Program-made: the position numbers and the translations under genes
Source: Albidovulum litorale
GTDB lineage: Bacteria; Pseudomonadota; Alphaproteobacteria; Rhodobacterales; Rhodobacteraceae
Direction of reading: 5' to 3'
DNA: 64,000 nt
Assembly: GCF_025751495.1 (NCBI RefSeq)
Contig: NZ_JAOWKZ010000002.1
Coordinates: 186,001 to 250,000, forward strand
Shown here: one piece after another, positions 17,565-26,686 of the stretch
How the letters are laid out: each line of letters opens with the position of its first letter
Numbering within the stretch: the first letter of the stretch is position 1
Notes under the pieces: model-generated
Databases searched by the model: none
What the model was told of the DNA's origin: nothing
What the model saw: the letters and a program-made list of their open reading frames with translations, nothing else

Positions 17565-18443
17565 ATGCTCGACGACCTCGATGACATCCATCCGCTGTTT
17601 CACGGCGCGCCTGCCTCGACGGAGTTCAAGAAACTCCGCAAAAGGATCGTGCGCGAGACGCGCGAGGCGATCGAGAGCTATGGCATGGTGGAACGCGGCG
17701 CGCGCTGGCTCGTCTGCCTGTCGGGTGGCAAGGACAGCTATACCCTTCTGGCCGTGCTGCACGAGCTGAAATGGCGCGGCCTTCTGCCAGTCGATCTGCT
17801 GGCCTGCAATCTCGATCAGGGACAGCCGGGTTTTCCGGCGACCGTGCTGCCGGAGTTCCTGACCAAGATGGGGGTCGAGCACCGGATCGAATATGCCGAC
17901 ACCTATTCCATCGTCACCGACAAGATCGCGCCGGGGGGCACGATGTGTTCCCTCTGCTCGCGGCTTCGTCGCGGCAACCTCTACCGCATCGCGCGGGAAG
18001 AGGGGTGTTCTGCCGTGGTCCTCGGCCATCACCGCGACGATATCCTCGAAACGTTTTTCATGAACCTCTTCCATGGCGGGCGGCTCGCGACTATGCCGCC
18101 GAAGCTTCTGAACGAGGATGGCAACCTTTTTGTCTACCGCCCCCTCGCCTTCGTGGCCGAAGCCGATTGTGAAAAATTCGCGAAGGCGATGAACTATCCG
18201 ATCATTCCCTGCGACCTCTGCGGTTCGCAGGACGGGCTGCAACGCCAGCAGGTCAAGCAGATCCTTGATGGCTGGGAGGCACGCAGCCCCGGTCGCAGGC
18301 AGGTGATGTTCCGCGCCCTGATGAATGCGCGCCCCTCGCATCTGCTTGACCCGAAACTCTTCGATTTTGCCGGTCTCGCGCCGGGCAAAAGTAAAGCATC
18401 GGATTTTAGAGAAATTCCGAAGCTTTCGTCGGACGACGATTAA
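17565..18443 (+). CDS. ttcA: tRNA 2-thiocytidine(32) synthetase TtcA
   Basis: ATP- and Fe-S-dependent enzyme that thiolates C32 of certain tRNAs. The 292-residue protein has the PP-loop SGGKDS at residues 53-58, the cluster-ligand pairs CSLC (Cys128, Cys131) and CDLC (Cys216, Cys219), and the [19 protein letters not shown] block typical of TtcA. ATG 17565 begins [12 protein letters not shown]; the longer open frame to 17244 overlaps the preceding regulator gene and has no similarity. The 172 bases before it show no clear regulatory element. Confidence 0.94.
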   Translation: MLDDLDDIHPLFHGAPASTEFKKLRKRIVRETREAIESYGMVERGARWLVCLSGGKDSYTLLAVLHELKWRGLLPVDLLACNLDQGQPGFPATVLPEFLTKMGVEHRIEYADTYSIVTDKIAPGGTMCSLCSRLRRGNLYRIAREEGCSAVVLGHHRDDILETFFMNLFHGGRLATMPPKLLNEDGNLFVYRPLAFVAEADCEKFAKAMNYPIIPCDLCGSQDGLQRQQVKQILDGWEARSPGRRQVMFRALMNARPSHLLDPKLFDFAGLAPGKSKASDFREIPKLSSDDD

Positions 18444-18516
18444 CCTCCCACTCACCCCCTCCCCTTAGCGTCGACCCGAAGCCCAATTCCGCGGCCCGGC
18501 GACTGAGGGAACTGCC

Positions 18517-20058
18517 ATGACCCGTGATGGTATACGCACCAGCCTGATCAGAACCGGCGCGGATCTGGTGCGGCCGGAGCTTGTTGTGTTGTTCACCGGT
18601 CTGGCGGTCGCCGGTCATTATTTCGGTCTTGCCGGTGCGGCACTTGTATTCAGCAGCGGTCTGCCCTTGGTCTGGCTCGCACGGCAGCGTTTCCACGATC
18701 CAATGCCCGATCCGATCCGGCAGACTGTTGACGTCGTCACTGGTCTTCCGGCATCGGTCGCGGTTCATGACGCGCTCGACCGCGGTTTCCTGACCGAGGA
18801 AGAAACCGGCAAGACCACCGCCTGCCTTGTCGTGGGTCTCGACGAACCGCACCGCGTGCGCACCGGATTTGGACAAAGCGCACATGAAATGGTCCTGCGG
18901 CGGATCGCTGACCGGTTACAGGGGGTGCTGCGGGATCAGGACGTTCTCGCCCGGGCCGATGGCGAAACATTTGCCGTGGCTTTAGCGCCCGGACGAAGGA
19001 TGGATCTCGAATCGGTCATCCAGGTCGCCGCGCGGTTGAAGGCAGCCGTGGCGGAGCCGATCAGCGTCGATGGGACGACGATCTATGTCAGCGTCTCCGT
19101 CGGTTTCTGTCTTTCGGTCCGGGCGCCGGAACGGACAGGTCAGGCGTTGCTCGCCGCCGCCGCAGCGGCGCTGACTGTCGCGGCGCGCAGCGGCCCGGGA
19201 ACGATCCGCGCCTATACCGCGGATATCGCAAAGGCCGCATCGGCCCATGTCGCCCTTCAGGGGCGCATAGAGGCTGCTCTGGAAACCGGTGAGATCGTTG
19301 CCTACTTCCAACCGCAGCTCTGCACAGATACCGGCGACATCTCAGGTTTCGAGGCATTGGCCCGGTGGCAACACCCGGAGCGCGGAGTTTTGACGCCGGC
19401 CGAATTCCTTCCGGCGATTCTCGACGCAGGGCTCGCCGAACGGCTGGGCGAAATCATTCTGAACCACGCGCTCTCGGCCTTACGGATGTGGGATGCCGAC
19501 GGGCTGAATGTTCCTGGGGTTGCGGTCAACTACTCGCGCGATGAACTCCGCGACCCGTCTTTGGTCAACAAGATCAAATGGCAGTTGGATCGCTTTGACC
19601 TGAAGCCTGAACGACTGACGGTTGAAATCCTGGAAACCGTGGCGGCAGAGACCGAAGATGACATCGTCGTACGAAACATCGCTGCGCTTGCGCAGTTCGG
19701 CTGCCCGATTGACCTTGATGATTTCGGCACCGGCCATGCCTCGATCGCCGCGATCCGCCGGTTCTCCGTAAACCGCATCAAGATCGACCATTCCTATGTC
19801 ACGCAGGTCGACAGTGACCCGGCGCAGCAGCGCATGGTAACCGCCGTCCTATCCATGGCGGAGCGATTGGGGTTGAAGACACTGGCAGAAGGAGTCGAGA
19901 CGATCGGGGAACATGCCATTCTGGCGCAACTCGGCTGCACCCACGTTCAAGGCTACGCCATTTCCCGCCCGTTGCCGGCTCAGGCGACGCGGGACTGGAT
20001 CGTCAGGCATCGCGCAAAGCTTTCCGGTCCGCCAAGCGCAAAACGTCGCACGGGCTGA
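18517..20058 (+). CDS. GGDEF/EAL protein, degenerate GGDEF and apparently intact EAL (c-di-GMP phosphodiesterase candidate)
   Basis: A 513-residue membrane-anchored signalling protein. Two hydrophobic stretches at about residues 20-55 precede a GGDEF-type domain whose signature is DGETF instead of GG(D/E)EF, so cyclase activity is unlikely. The C-terminal EAL domain keeps the key residues: FEALARW, an Asn in VNYSRDEL, VEILET, LDDFGTGHAS, IKIDHSYV and LAEGVET, with QGYAISRP closing it. The likely activity is hydrolysis of c-di-GMP, possibly modulated by GTP binding to the degenerate domain (known for other family members, inferred here). It lies between ttcA and yidC with no obvious operon partner. 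Confidence 0.9.
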   Translation: MTRDGIRTSLIRTGADLVRPELVVLFTGLAVAGHYFGLAGAALVFSSGLPLVWLARQRFHDPMPDPIRQTVDVVTGLPASVAVHDALDRGFLTEEETGKTTACLVVGLDEPHRVRTGFGQSAHEMVLRRIADRLQGVLRDQDVLARADGETFAVALAPGRRMDLESVIQVAARLKAAVAEPISVDGTTIYVSVSVGFCLSVRAPERTGQALLAAAAAALTVAARSGPGTIRAYTADIAKAASAHVALQGRIEAALETGEIVAYFQPQLCTDTGDISGFEALARWQHPERGVLTPAEFLPAILDAGLAERLGEIILNHALSALRMWDADGLNVPGVAVNYSRDELRDPSLVNKIKWQLDRFDLKPERLTVEILETVAAETEDDIVVRNIAALAQFGCPIDLDDFGTGHASIAAIRRFSVNRIKIDHSYVTQVDSDPAQQRMVTAVLSMAERLGLKTLAEGVETIGEHAILAQLGCTHVQGYAISRPLPAQATRDWIVRHRAKLSGPPSAKRRTG

Positions 20059-20334
20059 ACCAGTTCGGTGCACGAAGGGGCCGGCCCACAAGCCTCTGGC
20101 TTCGGTGTGCAGACACGTCTTGGCGATTTCTTTCAAAGTAGCGCCAGCACTGAAAGCAAAACGACTTGACAGAACGGTAGCGTTGTCAGGACATCGCCCC
20201 GGAGCCGCAAATATACCGCTCTGGACACCGGACAGCCCTTGCCAGCAAGGCCAGCACCCGAAAACCGCTTGACCTTTCGCCGCCCGTTCTGTTGAACCTG
20301 CCGAGACTTCGGACAGACGGGTAGTGGCGCCATC

Positions 20335-22158
20335 ATGGATGATCAGAACAAGAACCTCATTCTCGCGACGGTGCTGTCGTTCCTGGTGATCCTGATCTGG
20401 TTCACCCTGTTCCCGCCGCCAACGCCCGAGGCCGACCCGAATGCGCCTTCGACAACCGCTCAGGGTACAGACGCAACGCAATCCGCAAACGCGACAGGCG
20501 AACCCGCCGCCGGTGCGCCTGCCGTCGACACTGCCGCCGCCGAACTGTCGGCTGCCGCGCGCGTCGATATCGACACGCCGCGTCTCGAAGGCTCCATCTC
20601 GCTTCTCGGCGGACGTATCGACGATCTGTCGCTGAAGGACTACAAGGTCTCGCTTGATGCGGACGCAGCGGATGTCCGGTTGCTGGCACCGATCGGCGGC
20701 ACCGAACTTAATGCAGCGAAACCCTATTATGCGGTCTATGGCTGGCTGCCCGCCGGTGGCCTCGACCCGTCGCTTGTGCCCAATGCAAAGACGTTGTGGC
20801 AGGTCGAAGCGGGCGCGACCCTGGCCCCGGGGAAACCCGTGACGCTGAAATGGGACAATGGCGCGGGCCTCGTCTTCCACCGAAAGGTTGAGGTCGATGA
20901 AGATTACCTCTTCACCGTAACCCAGTCGGTCGATAACCAGACCGGCGCAGCGGTCAGGCTCGCGCCTTACGGCATCGTCGCCCGCCATGGAATTCCAGAC
21001 GCCCAGCGTATCTACGTTCTGCATGAGGGCGTCGTCCGCATGTCGGATGGCGTGCTGGAGGAAACCAAGTATTCCGCCATTCCGGATCTCGACATCGACA
21101 ACCGGGAAGGCGCACCCGCAGAGCCCGTCGCCGTCACCACCGATGGCTGGATCGGCTTCACCGACAAGTACTGGATGACGACGCTTGCCCCCGCTCCGGG
21201 CCAGCCCTTCACCTCGGTCGTCAAATACGTCCCGGGCGCGGATATCTACCAGGCCGAGGCACGGCTTCCGGTGATGGATGTCGCGCCGGGTGCGACCTCG
21301 ACCGCGACGACGATGCTTTTTGCCGGCGCAAAGGAATGGGAAGCCATCAAGGGTTATGAAGAAACGGCCGGGATCAAGGGCTTCGTCGATTCCATCGACT
21401 GGGGCTGGTTCTTCTTCTTGACCAAACCGATGTTCCAGCTGCTGCACTGGCTCCATGGCGCCATTGGCAACATGGGCTGGGCGATCATCGCGCTGACCTT
21501 CATCATCAAGCTGATCGTCTTCCCGCTGGCGCGCAAATCCTACATCTCGATGGCGAAGATGAAGGAATTGCAACCCGAGATGGAGGCCCTGAAGGAGGCC
21601 GCCGGCGACGACCGCCAGAAGATGCAAAAAGGCATGATGGAGCTTTACAAGAAGAACAAGGTCAACCCGGCCTCGGGCTGCCTGCCGATCCTCCTGCAGA
21701 TCCCGATCTTCTTCTCGCTCTACAAGGTGATCTACGTCACGATCGAGCTTTACCATGCGCCGTGGTTCGGCTGGATCAAGGACCTGTCGTCGCCCGACCC
21801 GTCGTCGATCCTGAACCTTTTCGGCCTCCTGCCCTGGGCCACGCCTGAACCGGGTTCTCTCTTTTTCATCTTCTCGCTTGGCGTCCTGCCGATCCTTCTC
21901 GGCATCTCGATGTGGTTCCAGCAGAAACTGAACCCGGCGCCGACGGATCCGACCCAGCAGATGATCTTTGCCTGGATGCCGTGGATCTTCATGTTCATGC
22001 TGGGCGGCTTTGCCTCGGGTCTCGTCCTTTACTGGATTGCGAACAACGTGATCACCTTCGTACAGCAGTACTCAATCATGTCGATGCACGGAAAACGGCC
22101 CGACCTCTTCGGCAATATCAAGAGCGGCTTCAAACGCGATAAGTCGGCGTCGAAATGA
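20335..22158 (+). CDS. yidC: Membrane protein insertase YidC
   Basis: Inserts and folds inner-membrane proteins alone or with Sec. The 607-residue product has the gram-negative architecture: an N-terminal anchor (ILATVLSFLVILIWFTLFP, about residues 9-27), a Pro/Ala/Thr-rich linker, a large periplasmic domain to about residue 350, then the conserved core with its positively charged groove (FPLARKSYISMAKMKELQPEME, MMELYKKNKVNPASGCLPILLQIPIFFSLY) and hydrophobic helices ending in VLYWIANNVITFVQQY. Its stop overlaps the MOSC gene start by four bases. The usual upstream partners rpmH, rnpA and yidD are not found before it. Confidence 0.96.
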   Translation: MDDQNKNLILATVLSFLVILIWFTLFPPPTPEADPNAPSTTAQGTDATQSANATGEPAAGAPAVDTAAAELSAAARVDIDTPRLEGSISLLGGRIDDLSLKDYKVSLDADAADVRLLAPIGGTELNAAKPYYAVYGWLPAGGLDPSLVPNAKTLWQVEAGATLAPGKPVTLKWDNGAGLVFHRKVEVDEDYLFTVTQSVDNQTGAAVRLAPYGIVARHGIPDAQRIYVLHEGVVRMSDGVLEETKYSAIPDLDIDNREGAPAEPVAVTTDGWIGFTDKYWMTTLAPAPGQPFTSVVKYVPGADIYQAEARLPVMDVAPGATSTATTMLFAGAKEWEAIKGYEETAGIKGFVDSIDWGWFFFLTKPMFQLLHWLHGAIGNMGWAIIALTFIIKLIVFPLARKSYISMAKMKELQPEMEALKEAAGDDRQKMQKGMMELYKKNKVNPASGCLPILLQIPIFFSLYKVIYVTIELYHAPWFGWIKDLSSPDPSSILNLFGLLPWATPEPGSLFFIFSLGVLPILLGISMWFQQKLNPAPTDPTQQMIFAWMPWIFMFMLGGFASGLVLYWIANNVITFVQQYSIMSMHGKRPDLFGNIKSGFKRDKSASK

Positions 22159-22910
22159 CGCCGACCGTCGCCTCGCTCCAGCGTCACCCGCTGAAATCGC
22201 ACGGCCGCGAGGCGTTGTCCCGCGTCCGGCTGACCGAGGGTCAGGGCTTGCAATGGGACCGGCACTGGGCGGTCGCCCATGACGCGGCCAAGATCGCGGA
22301 AGGAGAATGGTCGCCCTGCCAGAACTTTTCGCGCGGGTCCAAAGCGCCGAAGCTGATGGCGATCAATGCCACGCTGGATGAGGCAGCAGCCACCCTGACG
22401 CTGACCCATCCGGAGCGGCCTGATATCACTTTCCACCCCGACGATAGCTCGGATGCCGCCCGCTTCATCGACTGGGTTCGTCCGATCAGCCCAGCCGACC
22501 GCGCCCTGCCCGCGCGGATATATTCGGTTGAAGGCCGTGGCATGACCGACACGGACTATCCGTCGGTCTCGCTCATCTCGCTCGCCTCGAACCGCGCGCT
22601 GGCGGAGTATATGGGCATTGATCTGTCCCCCCTGCGGTGGCGGGGCAATATCTGGTTGGAAGGTCTGCGCCCCTGGGAAGAGCGGGACTGGATCGGCCGC
22701 AAGCTGCGGGTCGGCGGCGCGGTACTGGAGATCGTCGAACCGAAAGAGCGCTGTCTGGCCACGACCGCGAACCCTGTGACGGGTGAACGGGATGCCGACA
22801 CCCTGCGCGCACTGACAGCGCTGCATGGCGACAAGGATTTCGGCCTTTACGCAAAGGTCATCGAATCCGGAGAGATCAATGTCGGCGACCGGGCGGAGCT
22901 TTTGCCGTGA
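22155..22910 (+). CDS. MOSC domain-containing protein
   Basis: A 251-residue protein with an N-terminal beta-barrel-like region ([19 protein letters not shown]) and a C-terminal MOSC domain. The conserved cysteine expected to bind sulfur or molybdenum cofactor is in [13 protein letters not shown] (about Cys197). Related proteins reduce N-hydroxylated compounds or mobilise sulfur for metal centres; the exact role here is unknown. ATG 22155 overlaps the yidC stop (ATGA) and the gene's stop overlaps the GTG start of engB, so yidC, this gene and engB are translationally coupled. Confidence 0.88.
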   Translation: MTPTVASLQRHPLKSHGREALSRVRLTEGQGLQWDRHWAVAHDAAKIAEGEWSPCQNFSRGSKAPKLMAINATLDEAAATLTLTHPERPDITFHPDDSSDAARFIDWVRPISPADRALPARIYSVEGRGMTDTDYPSVSLISLASNRALAEYMGIDLSPLRWRGNIWLEGLRPWEERDWIGRKLRVGGAVLEIVEPKERCLATTANPVTGERDADTLRALTALHGDKDFGLYAKVIESGEINVGDRAELLP

Positions 22911-23557
22911 CCATTCCCTTCCCGCTGGCCCCCATTCCGGACGATGCCAGCCGCGAAAAGGGGCGGCTGATGTTCGCGGGCCCCATCGACTTTCTCAAGG
23001 GCGTCGTCGCGATGTCGGGCCTGCCACCTGCCGACCGGGTCGAGGTCTGCTTCGCGGGCCGATCGAATGTCGGAAAGAGCTCTCTCATCAACGCGCTGAC
23101 GGGCCGCAAGGCTCTGGCGCGTGCCTCGAACACGCCGGGCCGGACGCAGGAGATCAACTATTTCACTGCCGGAGACACCCATTACCTCGTCGACTTGCCC
23201 GGCTATGGCTATGCCGAGGCGCCGGTTGCGGTGGTTGCGAAGTGGCAGGCGCTCTTGAAATCCTATCTCGGCGGGCGCCAGACGCTCCGCCGCGCCTTCG
23301 TGCTGATCGACATGCGCCACGGTATCAAGAAGGTGGATGAGGAGATCCTGAAGCTTCTCGACCGCTCGGCCGTGACCTTTCAGGTCGTCCTCACCAAGGC
23401 CGACAAGATCAAGACCTCGGAACATGAGAAGATCCTGACCCAGGTTCGCGCCGCCCTGCAAAAGCATCCTGCTGCCTATCCCGAGATCGTCGTGACCTCG
23501 TCCGAAAAGGGCGACGGCATCGAAACCCTGCGTTCGATCATCGCGACGATGTCCTGA
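22907..23557 (+). CDS. engB: Ribosome biogenesis GTP-binding protein YsxC/EngB
   Basis: Small GTPase required for late assembly of the large ribosomal subunit. The 216-residue product has G1 GRSNVGKS (residues 51-58), G2 region NTPGRTQ, G3 DLPG (96-99) and G4 TKAD. The start is GTG at 22907, coupled to the MOSC gene by a GTGA overlap. The gene is followed by two perfect palindromes. Confidence 0.95.
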   Translation: MTIPFPLAPIPDDASREKGRLMFAGPIDFLKGVVAMSGLPPADRVEVCFAGRSNVGKSSLINALTGRKALARASNTPGRTQEINYFTAGDTHYLVDLPGYGYAEAPVAVVAKWQALLKSYLGGRQTLRRAFVLIDMRHGIKKVDEEILKLLDRSAVTFQVVLTKADKIKTSEHEKILTQVRAALQKHPAAYPEIVVTSSEKGDGIETLRSIIATMS

Positions 23558-23560
23558 GGC

Positions 23561-23609
23561 GGAAGGATTTTTCAAAAATCCTTCCCAAAATCCTTTGAAA
23601 GGATTTTGG
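23561..23609. repeat. Paired AT-rich palindromes downstream of engB
   Basis: Two perfect dyads lie end to end: 12-bp arms around one base at 23561-23585 (GGAAGGATTTTT and its complement) and 12-bp arms around one base at 23585-23609 (CCAAAATCCTTT and its complement). The same paired arrangement with related bases occurs at 43363-43410, suggesting a dispersed repeat family. The first could also terminate the yidC-engB unit. Confidence 0.8.
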
Positions 23610-23677
23610 TACCCACCCTTGGCCAAGGTGGCGGAAAGCGATAACACGGGCTATCCGCCCTTTCAGGTTTTTCGCCA

Positions 23678-24571
23678 ATGAGAAAGCAAGACATGAACCG
23701 TGACTGGATCGCCACCGCCCGGACCCTGTCCGAGGCGCTGCCCTATCTTCAGCGCTATACCGGCGCCGTCGTCGTCGTGAAATTCGGCGGTAACGCGATG
23801 GGGGATGAGGCGGCGATGGCCGAATTTGCCCGCGACATCGTGCTGATGCGTCAGGTCGGGATGAACCCGGTTGTCGTCCATGGCGGCGGGCCGATGATCA
23901 ACGACCTTCTGTCTCGGCTGGGCATCAAATCGGAGTTTGTGCGCGGCAAGCGGGTGACCGACAAGGCGACGGTCGAGGTGGTCGAGATGGTGCTGACCGG
24001 TCTTGTCAACAAGCGCATCGTGCAGGCGATCATGGATGAGGGCGGCCGCGCGGTCGGGCTTTCGGGCAAGGATGACGACCTCATGGTCTGCGAAGCAGAT
24101 GATCCGGAGCTTGGATTTGTCGGCAGACCGGTCGAGATGAACGTGCAGGTCCTGCGTGACCTCTTCACCGCCGGCATCATCCCGGTCGTGGCGCCGGTCG
24201 CAACCGGCATGGACCCCAACGAAACCTTCAACGTCAACGGCGACACGGCGGCCGGCGCGATTGCCGGTGCCTTGCAGGCTGACCGCCTGCTGCTCCTGAC
24301 CGATGTCTCGGGCGTCAAGAACGAGGCCGGTGAGGTCATCACCCAACTGACGCCGGAAGAGGTGCGCGACCTGACCGCCAAGGGTGTCATCGCGGGCGGC
24401 ATGATCCCCAAGACCGAAACCGCGCTGAAGGCGATCGAAGAGGGCGTGCGCGCCGTCGTCATCCTCGACGGGCGCGTTCCCAATGCCTGCCTTCTGGAAC
24501 TGTTCACCGATCATGGCGCGGGCTCGCTCATCCGCTCGACGGAACCGCGTGTGAAACCGCGCGTGCGGTAG
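23678..24571 (+). CDS. argB: Acetylglutamate kinase ArgB
   Basis: Phosphorylates N-acetylglutamate, the second step of arginine synthesis. The 297-residue product shows [10 protein letters not shown] (phosphate binding), [11 protein letters not shown] (substrate), the [15 protein letters not shown] block, LLTDVSGV and GGMIPK near the C-terminus. ATG 23678 is taken; ATG 23693 (MNRDW) is an alternative giving five fewer residues. The palindrome pair after engB suggests a separate transcript. Confidence 0.95.
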   Translation: MRKQDMNRDWIATARTLSEALPYLQRYTGAVVVVKFGGNAMGDEAAMAEFARDIVLMRQVGMNPVVVHGGGPMINDLLSRLGIKSEFVRGKRVTDKATVEVVEMVLTGLVNKRIVQAIMDEGGRAVGLSGKDDDLMVCEADDPELGFVGRPVEMNVQVLRDLFTAGIIPVVAPVATGMDPNETFNVNGDTAAGAIAGALQADRLLLLTDVSGVKNEAGEVITQLTPEEVRDLTAKGVIAGGMIPKTETALKAIEEGVRAVVILDGRVPNACLLELFTDHGAGSLIRSTEPRVKPRVR

Positions 24572-24638
24572 AGAAAACCGCGCAGTTGTGGTCGCCTTTG
24601 GCATTGCCGGGGACCGAGCGGCACGGCATCGTTCTGTC

Positions 24639-25301
24639 ATGGCGCGGACCGATCTCTCCAGCATCGACAGCATGGCCGCCGGACATCGTCTGGCGGTGTT
24701 CGGCGGATTTCATCCCACACAAGGAGACGATTGTCCGGAAAGTACCGGGACGATCCTGCTCTTAGGCCCTTCCGAACCGGGCTTCTGGGCCCACGTCACC
24801 ACCATGCCAGAATGGCAGGACGGGGCGCCAGACCCACTAGACAGGTGGTCCAAACGGGTTCTAGCCGATATCGCGTTCATCCATGGCGGCGAGGCAATCT
24901 TTCCCTCGGACGGCCCGCCCTATCCCCCCTTCTACCGCTGGGCTCTACGGACGGAACGGGTATGGGCTTCGCCCGTACAGCTTCTCGTCCACGACCGGGC
25001 CGGGCTCATGGTGTCGTTCCGGGGTGCGCTGGCCTTGCCCGATCGGCTGGACCTGCCGCCACCGCCCGCGGCCTCGCCCTGCGAGACCTGCACCGAGCGG
25101 CCCTGCGAGGCGGCCTGCCCGAGCGGAGCGTTGACGCCGGAAGGCTACGATGTGCCCTCTTGCCACGACTTTCTTGACACGCCCTCAGGACAGGATTGCC
25201 TTTCTTCGGGTTGCCGTGTTCGCCGCGCTTGCCCGCTGTCACAAGCCTATGGCAGGCTGCCGGAACAATCCGCCTATCACATGAGGCTCTTTCACAAATG
25301 A
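24639..25301 (+). CDS. Ferredoxin-like Fe-S protein (epoxyqueuosine reductase-like C-terminus)
   Basis: A 220-residue soluble protein whose last third carries clustered cysteines, CETCTERPCEAACPSGAL (CxxCxxxxCxxxCP), with further Cys in DCLSSGCRVRRACPLSQ. This resembles the 4Fe-4S module of QueG-type reductases and small ferredoxin-like proteins. The N-terminal two thirds (MAAGHRLAVFGGFHP, GFWAHV) show no cobalamin-site signature I can recognise. ATG 24639 is preferred over 24588 because the extra leader lacks similarity. Its stop overlaps the start of the phosphatase gene (ATGA). Electron-transfer role inferred; partner unknown. Confidence 0.75.
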   Translation: MARTDLSSIDSMAAGHRLAVFGGFHPTQGDDCPESTGTILLLGPSEPGFWAHVTTMPEWQDGAPDPLDRWSKRVLADIAFIHGGEAIFPSDGPPYPPFYRWALRTERVWASPVQLLVHDRAGLMVSFRGALALPDRLDLPPPPAASPCETCTERPCEAACPSGALTPEGYDVPSCHDFLDTPSGQDCLSSGCRVRRACPLSQAYGRLPEQSAYHMRLFHK

Positions 25302-25816
25302 CCCCTTCCGGCCACCGCCGCCTGATCCTGACACGCCATGCGAAATCCGCGTGGGATGACCCCGCAACCGCCGATCATGACCGCCCCCTGAACGGGCGCG
25401 GGCGGCGGGCGGCACTGGAACTGGGGGAGTGGCTTCATTCTCGCGGCTATGAACCCGATCAGGTCCTGTGCTCAACCGCCGAACGGACCAAGGAGACCTG
25501 GGCCCGGATGGCAGCCGCACCCTTGGAAGTGACCCCGAAGGTGGAGTTTGTGCCCGCACTTTACCACGCAGCGCCAGATGTCATGATGAAATACCTGTCG
25601 AAGGCGACAGGTGATTGCGTACTGATGATCGGGCACAATCCCGGCATCGCAGAGTTCGCAGCCAGACTGCCCGCGCGCGCACCCGTCGACCCGGATTTCC
25701 ATCGCTATCCGACCGGAGCGACGCTGGTCGTCGATTTCCAGATCGACCATTGGTCGGCGATCAAGGCAGGGTCCGGTTCTGTTCTGGATTTCTTTGTACC
25801 ATCCGGCCGCGACTAA
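25298..25816 (+). CDS. SixA-like histidine phosphatase family protein
   Basis: A 172-residue member of the phosphoglycerate-mutase/phosphohistidine phosphatase superfamily. The catalytic LTRHAKSAW (His nucleophile) is near residue 14, the second conserved Arg is probably in the early NGRGRRAA stretch, Glu is in STAERTKET, and the second catalytic His is in MIGHNPG. The short length fits SixA-type enzymes that dephosphorylate phosphohistidine; the substrate here is unknown. It is coupled to the preceding Fe-S gene by a four-base overlap and ends before a bidirectional terminator. Confidence 0.88.
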   Translation: MTPSGHRRLILTRHAKSAWDDPATADHDRPLNGRGRRAALELGEWLHSRGYEPDQVLCSTAERTKETWARMAAAPLEVTPKVEFVPALYHAAPDVMMKYLSKATGDCVLMIGHNPGIAEFAARLPARAPVDPDFHRYPTGATLVVDFQIDHWSAIKAGSGSVLDFFVPSGRD

Positions 25817-25835
25817 CGCCCTGACCATAAATACA

Positions 25836-25863
25836 AAAAGCCCCGGCAAATACCGGGGCTTTT
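25836..25863. terminator. Bidirectional intrinsic terminator
   Basis: Perfect 11-bp dyad AAAAGCCCCGG / CCGGGGCTTTT (25836-25846 and 25853-25863) with a 6-base loop, located between two converging genes. The A/T flanks allow termination on both strands. Confidence 0.9.
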
Positions 25864-25881
25864 CCTTGCATCCGACAGGTG

Positions 25882-26676
25882 TCAGTGCCCGAGAATCTGG
25901 CTCAGGAACAGCTTGGTCCGGTCCGATTGCGGGTTGTTGAAGAACTCTTTCGGTTCGTTCTGTTCCACGATCTGACCCTGGTCCATGAATATGACCCGGT
26001 TCGCCACGGCCTGGGCGAAGCCCATTTCATGGGTCACGCAGAGCATTGTCATCCCCTCTTCGGCAAGCTCGATCATGGTATCGAGCACCTCCTTGATCAT
26101 CTCGGGGTCCAGCGCAGAAGTCGGTTCGTCGAAAAGCATGATCCGCGGCTTCATGCAGAGCGAGCGGGCGATGGCCACGCGCTGCTGCTGACCGCCCGAG
26201 AGCTGACCGGGATACTTGTTGGCCTGTTCGGGGATTTTCACCTTTTCGAGGAAATGCATCGCCGTCGCCTCGGCTTCCTTCTTCGGGACTTTGCGCACCC
26301 AGATCGGGGCAAGCGTGCAGTTTTCGAGGATCGTCAGGTGCGGGAAGAGGTTGAAGTGCTGGAACACCATTCCGACCTCTGACCGCACCTTGTCGATGTT
26401 CTTCAGGTCGTTGGTCAATTCGATCCCGTCGACGACGATCTTGCCCTGCTGGTGTTCCTCAAGCCTGTTGATGCAACGGATCAGCGTCGACTTGCCCGAA
26501 CCGGAGGGGCCGCAGATCACGATCCGCTCGCCCCGGTTCACGGTCACGTTGATATCACGCAGAACGTGGAACGCGCCGTACCATTTGTTCATGTTGGTAA
26601 TCTGGATCGCGACCTCGTCCGAGACCTGCATGTGGCTGCGGTCGATTTCGCGGGTGACTGCATGTGGGTCCGACAT
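25882..26676 (-). CDS. aapP: General L-amino acid ABC transporter ATP-binding protein AapP/BztD
   Basis: A 264-residue ATPase energising the general (or glutamate/glutamine/aspartate/asparagine) amino-acid importer. Walker A is GPSGSGKST, the signature LSGGQQQR, Walker [16 protein letters not shown], and the switch His lies in [10 protein letters not shown] 26676 is chosen over 26700 because AAGGAGG sits six bases before it. It is the last gene of the aapJQMP operon, starting ten bases after the aapM stop. Confidence 0.93.
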   Translation of the reverse strand: MSDPHAVTREIDRSHMQVSDEVAIQITNMNKWYGAFHVLRDINVTVNRGERIVICGPSGSGKSTLIRCINRLEEHQQGKIVVDGIELTNDLKNIDKVRSEVGMVFQHFNLFPHLTILENCTLAPIWVRKVPKKEAEATAMHFLEKVKIPEQANKYPGQLSGGQQQRVAIARSLCMKPRIMLFDEPTSALDPEMIKEVLDTMIELAEEGMTMLCVTHEMGFAQAVANRVIFMDQGQIVEQNEPKEFFNNPQSDRTKLFLSQILGH

Positions 26677-26686
26677 GGGAACCTCC

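Noticed and set aside
19849-21756. 635-codon minus-strand frame opposite yidC
   Set aside because: Mirror of yidC coding sequence; low-complexity His/Arg/Gly-rich protein without motifs or ribosome site.
23561-23609. CRISPR-like direct repeats
   Set aside because: These are inverted dyads without regularly spaced identical direct repeats or spacers; no cas genes occur.
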